From NCBI GenBank assembly GCA_009778675.1, contig WRFU01000004.1, positions 1 to 41,151 of the forward strand: 41,151 nucleotides of DNA, given 5' to 3'. This DNA comes from Candidatus Saccharimonadota bacterium. Lineage in GTDB: Bacteria; Patescibacteriota; Saccharimonadia; Saccharimonadales; Saccharimonadaceae. Every line of letters begins with the position of its first letter. Position 1 is the stretch's first letter. The notes under the pieces were generated by a model. It was not told the DNA's origin. It ran no database searches and saw nothing but the letters and a program-made list of their open reading frames with translations. Positions 1 to 6,826 of this stretch are shown piece after piece. The position numbers and the translations under genes were made by a program.

Positions 1-1235
1 CAGTAAAGTGTTTGGATGACTTGTGGTTAGCGGTGAAATGCCAATCGAACTCGGAGATAGCTGGTTCTCCTCGAAATAGCTTTAGGGCTAGCGTTATGTA
101 GTAGCCTATGGGGGTAGAGCTCTGTAAAGGACTGGGGCGAGCAATCGTACCCACCCTTAACAAACTACGAATACCATAGGTGTAATCATGGCAGTCAGAA
201 CGGCGGAGCTAAGTTCGTCGCTCAAAAGGGAAACAGCCCAGACCATCGTCTAAGGTCCCTAATTAACACTAAGTGGGAAACAAGGTGAGATTTCTTAAAC
301 AGCTAGGATGTTGGCTTAGAAGCAGCCATTCATTTAAAGAGTGCGTAACAGCTCACTAGTCAAGAGGTCTTGCGTGGAAAATGTAACGGGGCTAAGTGTT
401 ATACCGAAGACATGGATATGTGTCGCCTTACGGGGTGGCATGTGTGGTAGAGGAGCGTTCCTATTGCGGTGAAGTCAGATCGGAAGGTCTGGTGGAGCGG
501 TAGGAAGTGAGAATGCTGGAATGAGTAACCATAAGACAGGTGAGAATCCTGTCGGCCGTAAGAGCAAGGTTTCCTGAGCTATGGTAATCATCTCAGGGTT
601 AGTCGGGCCTAAGCCGAGGCGTTATAGCGTAGGCGATGGACATCAGGTTAATATTCCTGAACTGACTACAATTTGTTAACTGTTCACGGTGAGATATTCG
701 GAGCGGATTCATGGTATGTATCCGTCTAACCTAGTGGGAACACGAAGGGAATGAAAGTGATTCTTTTAGAGTCGCGATTCTGGAAAAGGCGCTGGCTAGA
801 AAAGCAGATTAACGCGTGGTTGTAGCCAACCGTACCGCAAACCAACACAGGTGCTCGAGTCGAGTAGACTAAGGCCTACGAGAGAACCTTCGCTAAGGAA
901 CTCGGCAAAAAAGCGACCGTAACTTCGGGATAAGGTCTGCCTCCATCGCTTTTGATGGGAGCCGTGTTTGTCTTGGTGACAAGTGGTTAATATGTAGTAT
1001 CTTTTACAACATTTAGAATTTCATCGAGACAGCGCGACCACCTCGCACCAAGTGCGATGGAGGCTGCAACAAAAGAGCTCACGGAACTGTTTATCAAAAA
1101 CACAGGTCTCTGCTAACACGAAAGTGGATGTATAGGGGCTGACTCCTGCCCGGTGCCGGAAGGTTAAGGGGACTGCTTCACGGTGGAAACTGAAGCCCCG
1201 GTGAACGGCGGCGATAACTATGATCGTCCTAAGGT

Positions 1236-2015
1236 TTTGCGCATCACTTAGGTGGTACGTAAATACTAGGACGGTCGTGACTTGTTAAACAAGTAAGGAA
1301 AAAGTTGCCTAGCATACCGTAATGGTATGTTTGAATCTGGCTATTTGCTTGAAAACCCGAGGATATTTTTGGTACTTATGTGTTATATTCACCCATAAGT
1401 GATATAATTATAATATATGAGTAACAATCCAAAAATTGCGGATAACGAGCAGGAAAGACTAGATGCTAAATGGCTAGTTGGTTTTACAGATGGTGAGGGG
1501 ACGTTTTCTATAAGTTTTGTCAAAAATAGAACAATGCGATTCGGTTATCAGATTTTTACCGAATTTGTCATTACCCAAGGTGCTAAAAGCCTAAATGTGT
1601 TAGAAAAAATCGAAAAATATTTCGGTTGCGGGCACATTTACGTTAATAAGCGTTATGACAATCACAAAGAAGACATTTACCGTTATTGTGTTAGGGATCG
1701 CAACGATTTATCAAGCATAATTATCCCCTTTTTCAATAAATATCAGCTATTCACTGCTAAGAAAAATGATTTTGAGATTTTTTCGAAGGTAGTAGCAATG
1801 GTAGAAAAAAGAGAACACCTAAGCGAACAAGGTTTTGAAAGAATTAAGAACCTAGCATCGCAAACTAACAGGCAAAAAAAGCGTTTAGAATCCTCAACGA
1901 CTGATACGCCAGAATTTCGCACCAGTTTGGTACGGGATAAGACACAGTCTGATCTCTGCGGCGACGTAGAGGTGATCGAGATCATAAGAACTGCGATCAC
2001 GTTAAAAACGCATTG
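1236..2015 (+). other. Group I-type intron in 23S rRNA at the L1931 site, with internal endonuclease gene
   Basis: The conserved exon sequence CCTAAGGT|AGCGAAATTCC is split after the T at 1235 and resumes with the A at 2016, corresponding to insertion after E. coli U1931. The 5' exon ends in U and the intron ends in G, as expected for group I introns. CTTAGG at 1247-1252 can pair with exon CCTAAG at 1228-1233 to form a P1-like helix. The last ~100 nt, including 1941-1955, look like the ribozyme 3' core; I did not fold the full structure. L1931 is a known insertion site in Thermotoga, Simkania and organelles. The intron is 780 nt. Confidence 0.88.
1400..1408 (+). promoter_or_regulatory. Extended -10 promoter for the intron endonuclease
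   Basis: TGATATAAT is a perfect extended -10 box. It ends 8 bp before the ATG at 1417, so transcription should start at or next to the start codon. This would give the endonuclease a leaderless mRNA separate from the pre-rRNA. No good -35 box is visible. Confidence 0.55.
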
Positions 2016-2016
2016 A
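1417..2016 (+). CDS. LAGLIDADG homing endonuclease encoded in the 23S intron
   Basis: The 199-aa protein has one LAGLIDADG-type motif (LVGFTDGEG, about residues 20-28), so it probably acts as a homodimer that cuts intron-less 23S genes to spread the intron. The single motif and length fit LAGLIDADG_1 enzymes of rRNA introns. The gene has no ribosome binding site but has a perfect extended -10 just upstream. Its last ~45 codons are read from sequence that should form the ribozyme 3' core, and that C-terminus (rich in T, D, R) looks less protein-like. The stop codon TGA at 2014-2016 is completed by the first base of the downstream exon, so the reading frame ends exactly at the splice site. Relatives at L1931 include I-TnaI-like enzymes; target specificity is inferred from the insertion site. 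Confidence 0.88.
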   Translation: MSNNPKIADNEQERLDAKWLVGFTDGEGTFSISFVKNRTMRFGYQIFTEFVITQGAKSLNVLEKIEKYFGCGHIYVNKRYDNHKEDIYRYCVRDRNDLSSIIIPFFNKYQLFTAKKNDFEIFSKVVAMVEKREHLSEQGFERIKNLASQTNRQKKRLESSTTDTPEFRTSLVRDKTQSDLCGDVEVIEIIRTAITLKTH

Positions 2017-2665
2017 GCGAAATTCCTTGTCTGGTAAGTTCAGACCCGCACGAATGGAGTAATCATGTGAGCACTGTCTCGGCGAAGGCCTCGGTGAAAG
2101 TGCATTGGCGGTAAAGATGCCGTCTATCCATACCAGGACGAGAAGACCCCATGGAGCTTTACTACAGCTTTACATTGATTTGAGTTATATGATGTGTAGC
2201 ATAGGTCGGAGACTTTGAAGCAGATACGCTAGTATTTGTGGAGTCGCAATGTGAAATACGACCCTTTGTGTTATTTAAATCTTACTCTTGCCGTTATCCG
2301 GTAAGAGGACCGTGTATGGTGGGTAGTTTAACTGGGGCGGTTGCCTCCTAAAGAGTAGCGGAGGCGTTCAAAGGTTGGCTAACTTCGGATGGAAATCGAA
2401 GTGGTAGTGTATGCGCAAAAGCCAGCTTGACTGTGAGGACTACAATCCAATCAGAGACGAAAGTCGGAGCAAATGACCCGCTGTAAGTACATTTGTACAA
2501 TTTATGTGGGAAAGACAGCGCACACGGATAAAAGTTACCCTGGGGATAACAGGCTTATAGCGCCCAATAGTTCACATAGACGGCGCTGTTTGGCACCTCG
2601 ATGTCGGCTCATCATATCCTGGAGGGGGAGCACCTTCCAAGGGTCCGGCTGTTCGCCGGTTAAAA

Positions 2666-2707
<42 letters not shown>

Positions 2708-2743
2708 TTATATCCGGTATGGACGTTAGGAAATTTGAGGAGA

Positions 2744-2776
<33 letters not shown>

Positions 2777-3179
2777 AACCGCTGGTGTATCGGTTGTGGC
2801 CACCTGCTGCATTGCCGAGTAGCTATGTTCGGAATGGATAAGCGCTGAAAGCATATTAAGCGCGAAGCCAACTTCAAGATAAGATTTCCCTATGAACTCC
2901 CAGAAAGAATATCTGGTTGATAGGTGCAAGGTAGAAGCGTGGTAACACGTGCAGCTGAAGCATACTAATAGAGTCATTGCCTTTTTATGTCCTTGTCACT
3001 GAGGTTAACTTGTTTAACCGATGGTGATAAGGTAGACTTGATCAGTAATTGGTAATTAAATTGCCAAAGTCAATCTTAAAAATTTATTCGGTGATTGACA
3101 TCGAACTGGGGCTTTTGCGGGTAGTGTGGCTTTCGGGTGACATTACAATCAGTTAAATCTGAGCACGTAAAAGTTCCTG

Positions 3180-3287
3180 TTCGGTGTCCATGGCACTGGG
3201 GAAACACCTGTTCTCATCCCGAACACAGAAGTTAAGCCCAGTAGCGGCGATTATACTGCGTAAGCGGGAAACTAGCACGATGCCGAA
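3180..3287 (+). rRNA. rrf: 5S ribosomal RNA
   Basis: The conserved loop region (CCCGAACACAGAAGTTAAGCCC near 3217-3238) is clear. The terminal helix pairs TTCGGTGTC at 3180-3188 with GATGCCGAA at 3279-3287 through Watson-Crick and G-U pairs. Length is about 108 nt. It follows 23S by about 195 bp, with no tRNA recognised between them, and is followed directly by a terminator. Ends may be off by one or two bases. Confidence 0.92.
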
Positions 3288-3294
3288 TTATGTG

Positions 3295-3320
3295 AAAAAG
3301 GTCCTTTTAGGACCTTTTTT
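3295..3320 (+). terminator. rRNA operon terminator
   Basis: GGTCC at 3300-3304 pairs with GGACC at 3310-3314, extended by an A-run on the 5' side and a T-run on the 3' side. It lies 7 nt after 5S rRNA and ends the rRNA operon. Confidence 0.85.
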
Positions 3321-3394
3321 GCGATTTGGCATAATGTATATGTTCCCTTGTATCCATACGGCACAAAGCCGTAGTACCTTAAGGGGGTAGTGTC

Positions 3395-3772
3395 ATGTCG
3401 TCTACTATGTCTGATGTCCGTAAATTGCTTGAAGCTCCTGCCGCATTATGCCTTATCAATGTAAAGGGTGAAAGTAAGCTAATTGCTTTGAGAACCCATT
3501 GGGGCGAAGAACCAGGCTATGCCAATTTCGTCATTTTTGATGAAAAAGGTAATTCGGTTGATAATCTTCAAGGTGAATCACTCGAGACTAATACAATCCA
3601 GCTGCTTATCAATAGGCTTCAGCCAATGTTGGATGGCAAAGAATTCTCTTGCTCTGTACCCTCTATCACGGATATAGCAGCCAACAAAGCTTTTCAGACA
3701 TTCTTCGAACGGAGGCAAAGCTGGGAAGAAAAAGACGCTTGCTTAAGGCTGTATTACTGGCCTCGGTTTTAA
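3395..3772 (+). CDS. Hypothetical protein, 125 aa
   Basis: I do not recognise this protein. It is 125 aa, has no signal peptide or membrane segment, and reads like a soluble cytoplasmic protein. An ATG at 3395 follows a purine-rich AAGGGGG at 3381-3387. A small hairpin (TACGGC at 3357-3362 with GCCGTA at 3368-3373) lies in the leader just before the ribosome binding site. The C-terminal part is rich in aromatic and charged residues (ends in YYWPRF). It is the first of three small unrecognised genes between the rRNA operon and the HD gene, and it appears to have its own terminator. No function can be assigned. Confidence 0.7.
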   Translation: MSSTMSDVRKLLEAPAALCLINVKGESKLIALRTHWGEEPGYANFVIFDEKGNSVDNLQGESLETNTIQLLINRLQPMLDGKEFSCSVPSITDIAANKAFQTFFERRQSWEEKDACLRLYYWPRF

Positions 3773-3810
3773 AAGATAGGCAAGAGCGCTTAGCATTTAC
3801 AAGGGTACAC

Positions 3811-3845
3811 AAGGGCTGATCGTAATGACCAGCCCCTTTGCTTTT
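3811..3845 (+). terminator. Probable terminator after the 125-aa gene
   Basis: AAGGGCTG at 3811-3818 pairs with CAGCCCCTT at 3830-3838 with one bulged base, followed by TTGCTTTT. It separates the 125-aa gene from the next transcription unit. Confidence 0.6.
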
Positions 3846-3860
3846 GTACGCCCTATTTTG

Positions 3861-3869
3861 TGCTATACT
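3861..3869 (+). promoter_or_regulatory. Extended -10 promoter for the two genes at 3937-4717
   Basis: TGCTATACT is an extended -10 box about 68 bp upstream of the next start codon. A possible TTGTAC at 3844-3849 is too close (14 bp) to be an optimal -35, so the TG extension probably carries recognition. Confidence 0.5.
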
Positions 3870-3936
3870 AACAGCAGATTCTTATTGGGTGGGCTAACGG
3901 ATAGCTCTTTTATTTTTGTGAAAGGAAGTGAGCCAG

Positions 3937-4263
3937 ATGGCGGGTCGCGTGGTTTACGAGGACGATGTACAGGCGATTGTCAAGCAAACTGGCGGGTGTG
4001 TGCTATGTCATCCATACATGGACACCACAGCTGCCATACTACATGTTAAAGGTGAACGGAAGGCCTTTGTGGTAGTTAGTGAAGACGGTACAGAGATATG
4101 GAGTACTAATACTGTCGCCTTTGCGTGCTTGTACTTAAAAAATCACGGCTGGGTAGATGTCTTAATGGGATGGTTTAAAGCCATACATGACGAAACTCCA
4201 CTACGCCAGTATGTGGACAGGTTCTTGGCAAAGAACCCTCAGTATGCTTTTTTGGGCAAATAA
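3937..4263 (+). CDS. Hypothetical protein, 108 aa
   Basis: I do not recognise this protein. The reading frame also has a GTG at 3928, but AAAGGAAG at 3920-3927 sits at the proper distance from the ATG at 3937, so that start is chosen. The product is a soluble protein with a CxxC-like pair near the N-terminus (CVLCHP), a Trp-containing centre and no membrane segment. It is separated by 13 bp from the next gene, whose Shine-Dalgarno begins at its stop codon, so the two are probably co-transcribed. A metal-binding role for the Cys pair is only a guess. Confidence 0.65.
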   Translation: MAGRVVYEDDVQAIVKQTGGCVLCHPYMDTTAAILHVKGERKAFVVVSEDGTEIWSTNTVAFACLYLKNHGWVDVLMGWFKAIHDETPLRQYVDRFLAKNPQYAFLGK

Positions 4264-4276
4264 GGAGGTGATTGTT

Positions 4277-4717
4277 ATGTTGTTTGTAACGGTAGTCTCA
4301 ACATGGAAAGGTCCGATGAAATTTAAGTGTAAGGTGCACCACGCAGAAACTCCAACTGACTTGAAGCTTCCAGATGAGTTTTATACTGAAAATGGTTATC
4401 CAGTCCCAGAGTCAAACTACGAGATGGAAATCTTAGTGATGCCGTCGACAGATGATCCAGAGCTAAAGCCGTGCCTCCATACCCATCTATCTAAGGATGG
4501 CAAAGATTTTGTGTGCTATCCTTCAAAGTTAAACTCTGAAAAAGAGGCGCATCACTTCTTTGAGATTTGGTGTTTAGGCGTAGCGTGCGCCTTAGCTTTT
4601 GGGCTAGAAGGTGATTTAGACCGGCTTAAAAAGAAAGCTGGAAGCCTAGATAAAATCCAAGGGTATGTGAATCAGTGCTATTCGGTTATCATTCAGACTT
4701 CGGAGATAATCGAATAA
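4277..4717 (+). CDS. Hypothetical protein, 146 aa
   Basis: I do not recognise this protein. The start at 4277 is set by a near-perfect Shine-Dalgarno AAGGAGGTGA at 4262-4271; the frame is open further upstream, but that part overlaps the preceding gene. The product is soluble and acidic, with several His and Cys residues (KVHHAE, PCLHTH) and a helix-like C-terminal half. The near-perfect ribosome binding site contrasts with the leaderless genes around it. It forms a two-gene unit with the 108-aa protein. Confidence 0.7.
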   Translation: MLFVTVVSTWKGPMKFKCKVHHAETPTDLKLPDEFYTENGYPVPESNYEMEILVMPSTDDPELKPCLHTHLSKDGKDFVCYPSKLNSEKEAHHFFEIWCLGVACALAFGLEGDLDRLKKKAGSLDKIQGYVNQCYSVIIQTSEIIE

Positions 4718-4728
4718 TAAACCATCTC

Positions 4729-4790
4729 AAGCCGCCAAAGAAAAGTTGCTGATTTTGCATAAATCACGCGCTCAAGTATCGGCGGCTTTT
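4729..4790 (+). terminator. Possible terminator with long loop
   Basis: AAGCCGCC at 4729-4736 is complementary to GGCGGCTT at 4781-4788, which is followed by TTCTTT. The 44-nt loop is long for an intrinsic terminator. It lies between the 146-aa gene and the HD gene promoter. Confidence 0.45.
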
Positions 4791-4795
4791 CTTTG

Positions 4796-4804
4796 TGCTA
4801 TAAT
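4796..4804 (+). promoter_or_regulatory. Extended -10 promoter of the HD-domain gene (leaderless)
   Basis: TGCTATAAT is a consensus extended -10 box. Only 7 bp (4805-4811) separate it from the ATG at 4812, so the transcript should begin at the start codon. No Shine-Dalgarno is present. Confidence 0.7.
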
Positions 4805-4811
4805 TACCCCC

Positions 4812-5363
4812 ATGATACCAACGTTAAAACAAGCGCAAACACTATTAGAAAAATACAACAAGCAGCCGTTTCATCTTAAACATGCTCATACGGTTAGTGG
4901 TGTAATGCGCTATTTTGCCAAAGAATATGATCCTAAAAAGGAAGATTTCTGGGCGGTGGTTGGGCTGTTACACGATATCGATTTTGAACAGTTCCCAGAT
5001 GAGCATTGTGTAAAAGGCGAAGAAATCTTGCGCGAAAACAACATTAGCGAAGATATTATCCACGCCACTATGTCGCACGGTTACGGCTTAACCGGCATTA
5101 AGCACAAACCAGAGCAATTTATGGAAAAAATTCTGTTTGCAACAGATGAATTAACAGGGCTGATCGGTGCTGTAGCCCTAATGCGCCCCAGCAAAAGTGT
5201 ACAAGACCTAGAGCTAAAAAGTGTTAAAAAGAAATTTAAAGATAAAAAGTTTGCCGCTGGTTGTTCGCGTGATGTTATAGAAAAAGGCGCAGATATGCTA
5301 GGTTGGAGTCTGGACGAGCTAATAGAAAAAACTATTCGAGCAATGCGTACAGTGACAGACTGA
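4812..5363 (+). CDS. HD-domain phosphohydrolase
   Basis: The 183-aa protein has the HD-superfamily metal site: an N-terminal His (KHAHT, about residue 23), the HD pair in LLHDID (about residue 57), a downstream His (SHGYG) and a late Asp (ATDELTG). Such proteins are metal-dependent phosphohydrolases acting on nucleotides or related phosphoesters; the substrate here is unknown. The frame is open upstream to 4746, but the extended -10 at 4796-4804 would leave that part untranscribed, so the ATG at 4812 is chosen. It is monocistronic, followed by a hairpin and a strong terminator. Confidence 0.85.
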   Translation: MIPTLKQAQTLLEKYNKQPFHLKHAHTVSGVMRYFAKEYDPKKEDFWAVVGLLHDIDFEQFPDEHCVKGEEILRENNISEDIIHATMSHGYGLTGIKHKPEQFMEKILFATDELTGLIGAVALMRPSKSVQDLELKSVKKKFKDKKFAAGCSRDVIEKGADMLGWSLDELIEKTIRAMRTVTD

Positions 5364-5365
5364 AA

Positions 5366-5395
5366 CAAGCAAAGATCTTGCAAGACCTTTGCTTG
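5366..5395 (+). other. Inverted repeat after the HD gene
   Basis: CAAGCAAAG at 5366-5374 is perfectly complementary to CTTTGCTTG at 5387-5395. There is no T-run, so it may stabilise the mRNA end rather than terminate; the terminator follows 16 bp later. Confidence 0.6.
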
Positions 5396-5410
5396 GAGTG
5401 GTAAGTTAGT

Positions 5411-5440
5411 AAAAAAGAACCCTTGCAGGGGCTCTTTTTA
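5411..5440 (+). terminator. Terminator of the HD gene
   Basis: AAAAAAGAACCC pairs with GGGGCTCTTTTT with a minor mismatch, flanked by A- and T-runs. The ~100 bp after it (5441-5540) hold nothing I can recognise. Confidence 0.8.
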
Positions 5441-5540
5441 AAGCTTAAGCTGTCTCGCATGTAGCTCAATTACCTCTAGTGTATACCACCACGCGCATAA
5501 TGTAAATGCTATTAAATAATAAATAATATGTTAATGTATA

Positions 5541-5569
5541 TTGACAAAACGTAAGCGCTGTGCTACAAT
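5541..5569 (+). promoter_or_regulatory. Consensus sigma70-type promoter for the KGG protein
   Basis: TTGACA at 5541-5546 and TACAAT at 5564-5569 (with TGC before it) are separated by exactly 17 bp. It is one of the strongest promoters in the window. Confidence 0.88.
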
Positions 5570-5615
5570 GCTTGTAAGTGGTGGGAAATAGTAATTAAAG
5601 AAGGGAATTACAGAT

Positions 5616-5813
5616 ATGGCAGGTACTAAAGCTGGCGGTTTAAAAGCTGCTGCTACTAACAAGGCCAAATACGGCACAGCATTTTATGCCAAGATTGGTC
5701 AAAAAGGTGGTCGTTTAGGCCACACTGGTGGTTTTGCTGCTAACCCCGAACTAGCTCGTATAGCTGGTGCAAGGGGTGGTAGAATTTCACGCCGTAGCAA
5801 AAAAGTTGCCTAA
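5616..5813 (+). CDS. KGG-repeat stress protein (YciG-like)
   Basis: The 65-aa basic, glycine-rich protein carries repeated KGG-type motifs (GTKAGG near the start, IGQKGG in the middle, AGARGG near the end), as in the KGG stress-induced family. These small proteins are linked to general stress or stationary phase, but their biochemistry is unresolved. AGAAGGGA lies about 8 nt before the ATG. It is monocistronic, between a consensus promoter and a perfect terminator, so it is probably abundant. Confidence 0.85.
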   Translation: MAGTKAGGLKAAATNKAKYGTAFYAKIGQKGGRLGHTGGFAANPELARIAGARGGRISRRSKKVA

Positions 5814-5828
5814 ATAATAGGTGATCGC

Positions 5829-5860
5829 AGAAATAACCCCTAACTTTAGGGGTTATTTCT
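5829..5860. terminator. Bidirectional terminator
   Basis: A nearly perfect hairpin (AGAAATAACCCCTAA with TTAGGGGTTATTTCT, loop of 2-3 nt) lies between two convergent genes. The A/T-rich arms work on both strands. The stop codon of the minus-strand metallopeptidase lies inside the stem. Confidence 0.88.
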
Positions 5861-6311
5861 TGTCTAAAACTCGTTTTATACGTTTGTGTTTGGCTGGGTT
5901 TACTCGCCAAGTAGCTAGGCAGTTAGGGCATCTGTATCTGTTATTATCAATCTGCCAGCCGGTAGAATCACATTTAGGGCATAAACTGCGGGTATGTAGC
6001 CAATTGCGGTAGGTGTCCATATGGATGCGGACAAAATCTTCATTAAATTTAACCCCATATTTGGGTGCTAGGCGCATTTTGACCCTAGCCCAGGCCTCTG
6101 CCTCAAGCTTAAGTAGCTCAACGTCACTGGCAGCCCTTATATGGCCTAGGGTGGCATGTGCGAGTTCGTGTAGCAGTAGTAAATCTGCCCCAGCCGCTTC
6201 GGGGTTATAACTAACAGTGCGTTCTTTGGGTTGCCACGAAAAATCGTCTGCTTTGGTAAACGTAAACTTTGGGAAATCAGCCATAACGTGCCTTAGTACA
6301 CTGTTAGTCAT
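5853..6311 (-). CDS. ImmA/IrrE-like zinc metallopeptidase with C-terminal zinc ribbon
   Basis: The 152-aa protein contains HELAHATLGH (residues 48-57), an HExxH zinc-protease site, followed by an EAEAW segment (about residues 70-75) that could provide the third ligand. The C-terminus has two Cys pairs (CPKC near 112, CPNC near 128) forming a zinc ribbon. ImmA/IrrE proteins often cleave repressors in stress or mobile-element control; SprT-like proteases are the main alternative and also have zinc ribbons. No paired XRE regulator is adjacent. The start follows an extended -10 box by 6 bp, so the mRNA is probably leaderless. It is convergent with the KGG gene. Confidence 0.8.
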   Translation of the reverse strand: MTNSVLRHVMADFPKFTFTKADDFSWQPKERTVSYNPEAAGADLLLLHELAHATLGHIRAASDVELLKLEAEAWARVKMRLAPKYGVKFNEDFVRIHMDTYRNWLHTRSLCPKCDSTGWQIDNNRYRCPNCLATWRVNPAKHKRIKRVLDKK

Positions 6312-6317
6312 GGTATT

Positions 6318-6326
6318 AGTCTAGCA
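6318..6326 (-). promoter_or_regulatory. Extended -10 promoter of the metallopeptidase (leaderless)
   Basis: On the minus strand the sequence reads TGCTAGACT, then 6 bp, then the ATG. The spacing predicts an mRNA starting at the start codon. It is divergent from the promoter at 6331-6339. Confidence 0.6.
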
Positions 6327-6330
6327 TATC

Positions 6331-6339
6331 TGGTACAAT
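6331..6339 (+). promoter_or_regulatory. Extended -10 promoter for the LSTTG protein
   Basis: TGGTACAAT is an extended -10 box, followed by a short leader with AAGGAG at 6351-6356 and the ATG at 6363. Confidence 0.6.
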
Positions 6340-6362
6340 GGTGGTATTAAAAGGAGCGTGTG

Positions 6363-6692
6363 ATGTTTAAGAGCAAAAGAATGCGTAGCTTTCTAGGGGT
6401 GGTCGTAGTTTTAATGGTTGGTGTGACGGTGTGGTTAACGGTAGCTAAACCAGCTGTAGTTTCTAACCAGGGTGATACCAATGTTAGTAAAACTGGCGCT
6501 ACCGATACTAAGAAGACCCCAGTTAAAAGTAGCGATAAACCAGCCGAAAAACAAACTCAAGCCGAAAGTTTAGATATGCCGAGTGAATTATCTACTACTG
6601 GTGGCATAAATATAGTCACCCCTATAGCTTTTGCAGGCGTTGCTTTTTCTACAACGGGTTATATTCGTTCCAAACGGTTAGCCCGAAAATAG
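6363..6692 (+). CDS. Small surface protein with LSTTG sorting-like C-terminus
   Basis: The 109-aa protein has a basic N-terminus and hydrophobic segment (residues ~9-29) acting as signal or anchor. A Thr/Lys/Ser-rich linker of about 45 residues follows. The C-terminus has the layout of a sortase signal: LSTTGG, a hydrophobic stretch, then the basic tail RSKRLARK. The second position is Ser instead of the usual Pro of LPxTG, so recognition by sortase is uncertain; it could simply be anchored by two membrane segments. AAGGAG is 6 nt from ATG 6363, which is preferred over GTG 6360. It lies upstream of the rpsA promoter and appears monocistronic. Confidence 0.65.
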   Translation: MFKSKRMRSFLGVVVVLMVGVTVWLTVAKPAVVSNQGDTNVSKTGATDTKKTPVKSSDKPAEKQTQAESLDMPSELSTTGGINIVTPIAFAGVAFSTTGYIRSKRLARK

Positions 6693-6703
6693 GTGCAGTA
6701 AGG

Positions 6704-6732
6704 TTGCACCAGTAGCCCAGATAAGCTACAAT
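6704..6732 (+). promoter_or_regulatory. Promoter of rpsA-infB
   Basis: TTGCAC at 6704-6709 and TACAAT at 6727-6732 are separated by 17 bp. Transcription would start near 6740, giving a leader of almost 90 nt before rpsA. Confidence 0.75.
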
Positions 6733-6780
6733 AGACTTAATCTGTGTGGGGCGTTTTAACGTACTCATAGAAAATATATT

Positions 6781-6823
6781 AAGGAAGGAGTTTGGGGTTG
6801 CTCTAAAAGACCCCAGAATGTAA
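6781..6823 (+). promoter_or_regulatory. rpsA leader: distant Shine-Dalgarno, hairpin and AUG-UAA
   Basis: AAGGAAGGAG at 6781-6790 is the only strong Shine-Dalgarno but lies 36 nt before the rpsA ATG. Between them TGGGGT at 6793-6798 pairs with ACCCCA at 6810-6815. A minimal ATG-TAA occurs at 6818-6823, three bases before the real start. The hairpin may bring the Shine-Dalgarno near the start or be a target for S1 autoregulation. Confidence 0.5.
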
Positions 6824-6826
6824 CAG

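Noticed and set aside
939-1064. A second intron or intervening sequence in 23S
   Set aside because: The segment is closed by a perfect extension of a normal rRNA helix and has no intron core or reading frame; it reads as an expansion segment.
3040-3175. Possible tRNA in the 23S-5S spacer (TTCGAA-like and GGG segments)
   Set aside because: I could not form an acceptor stem or a full cloverleaf; no tRNA gene is supported anywhere in the window.
5441-5540. AT-rich segment before the KGG promoter as a small gene or RNA
   Set aside because: No hairpin, promoter or reading frame could be supported; it looks like plain spacer.
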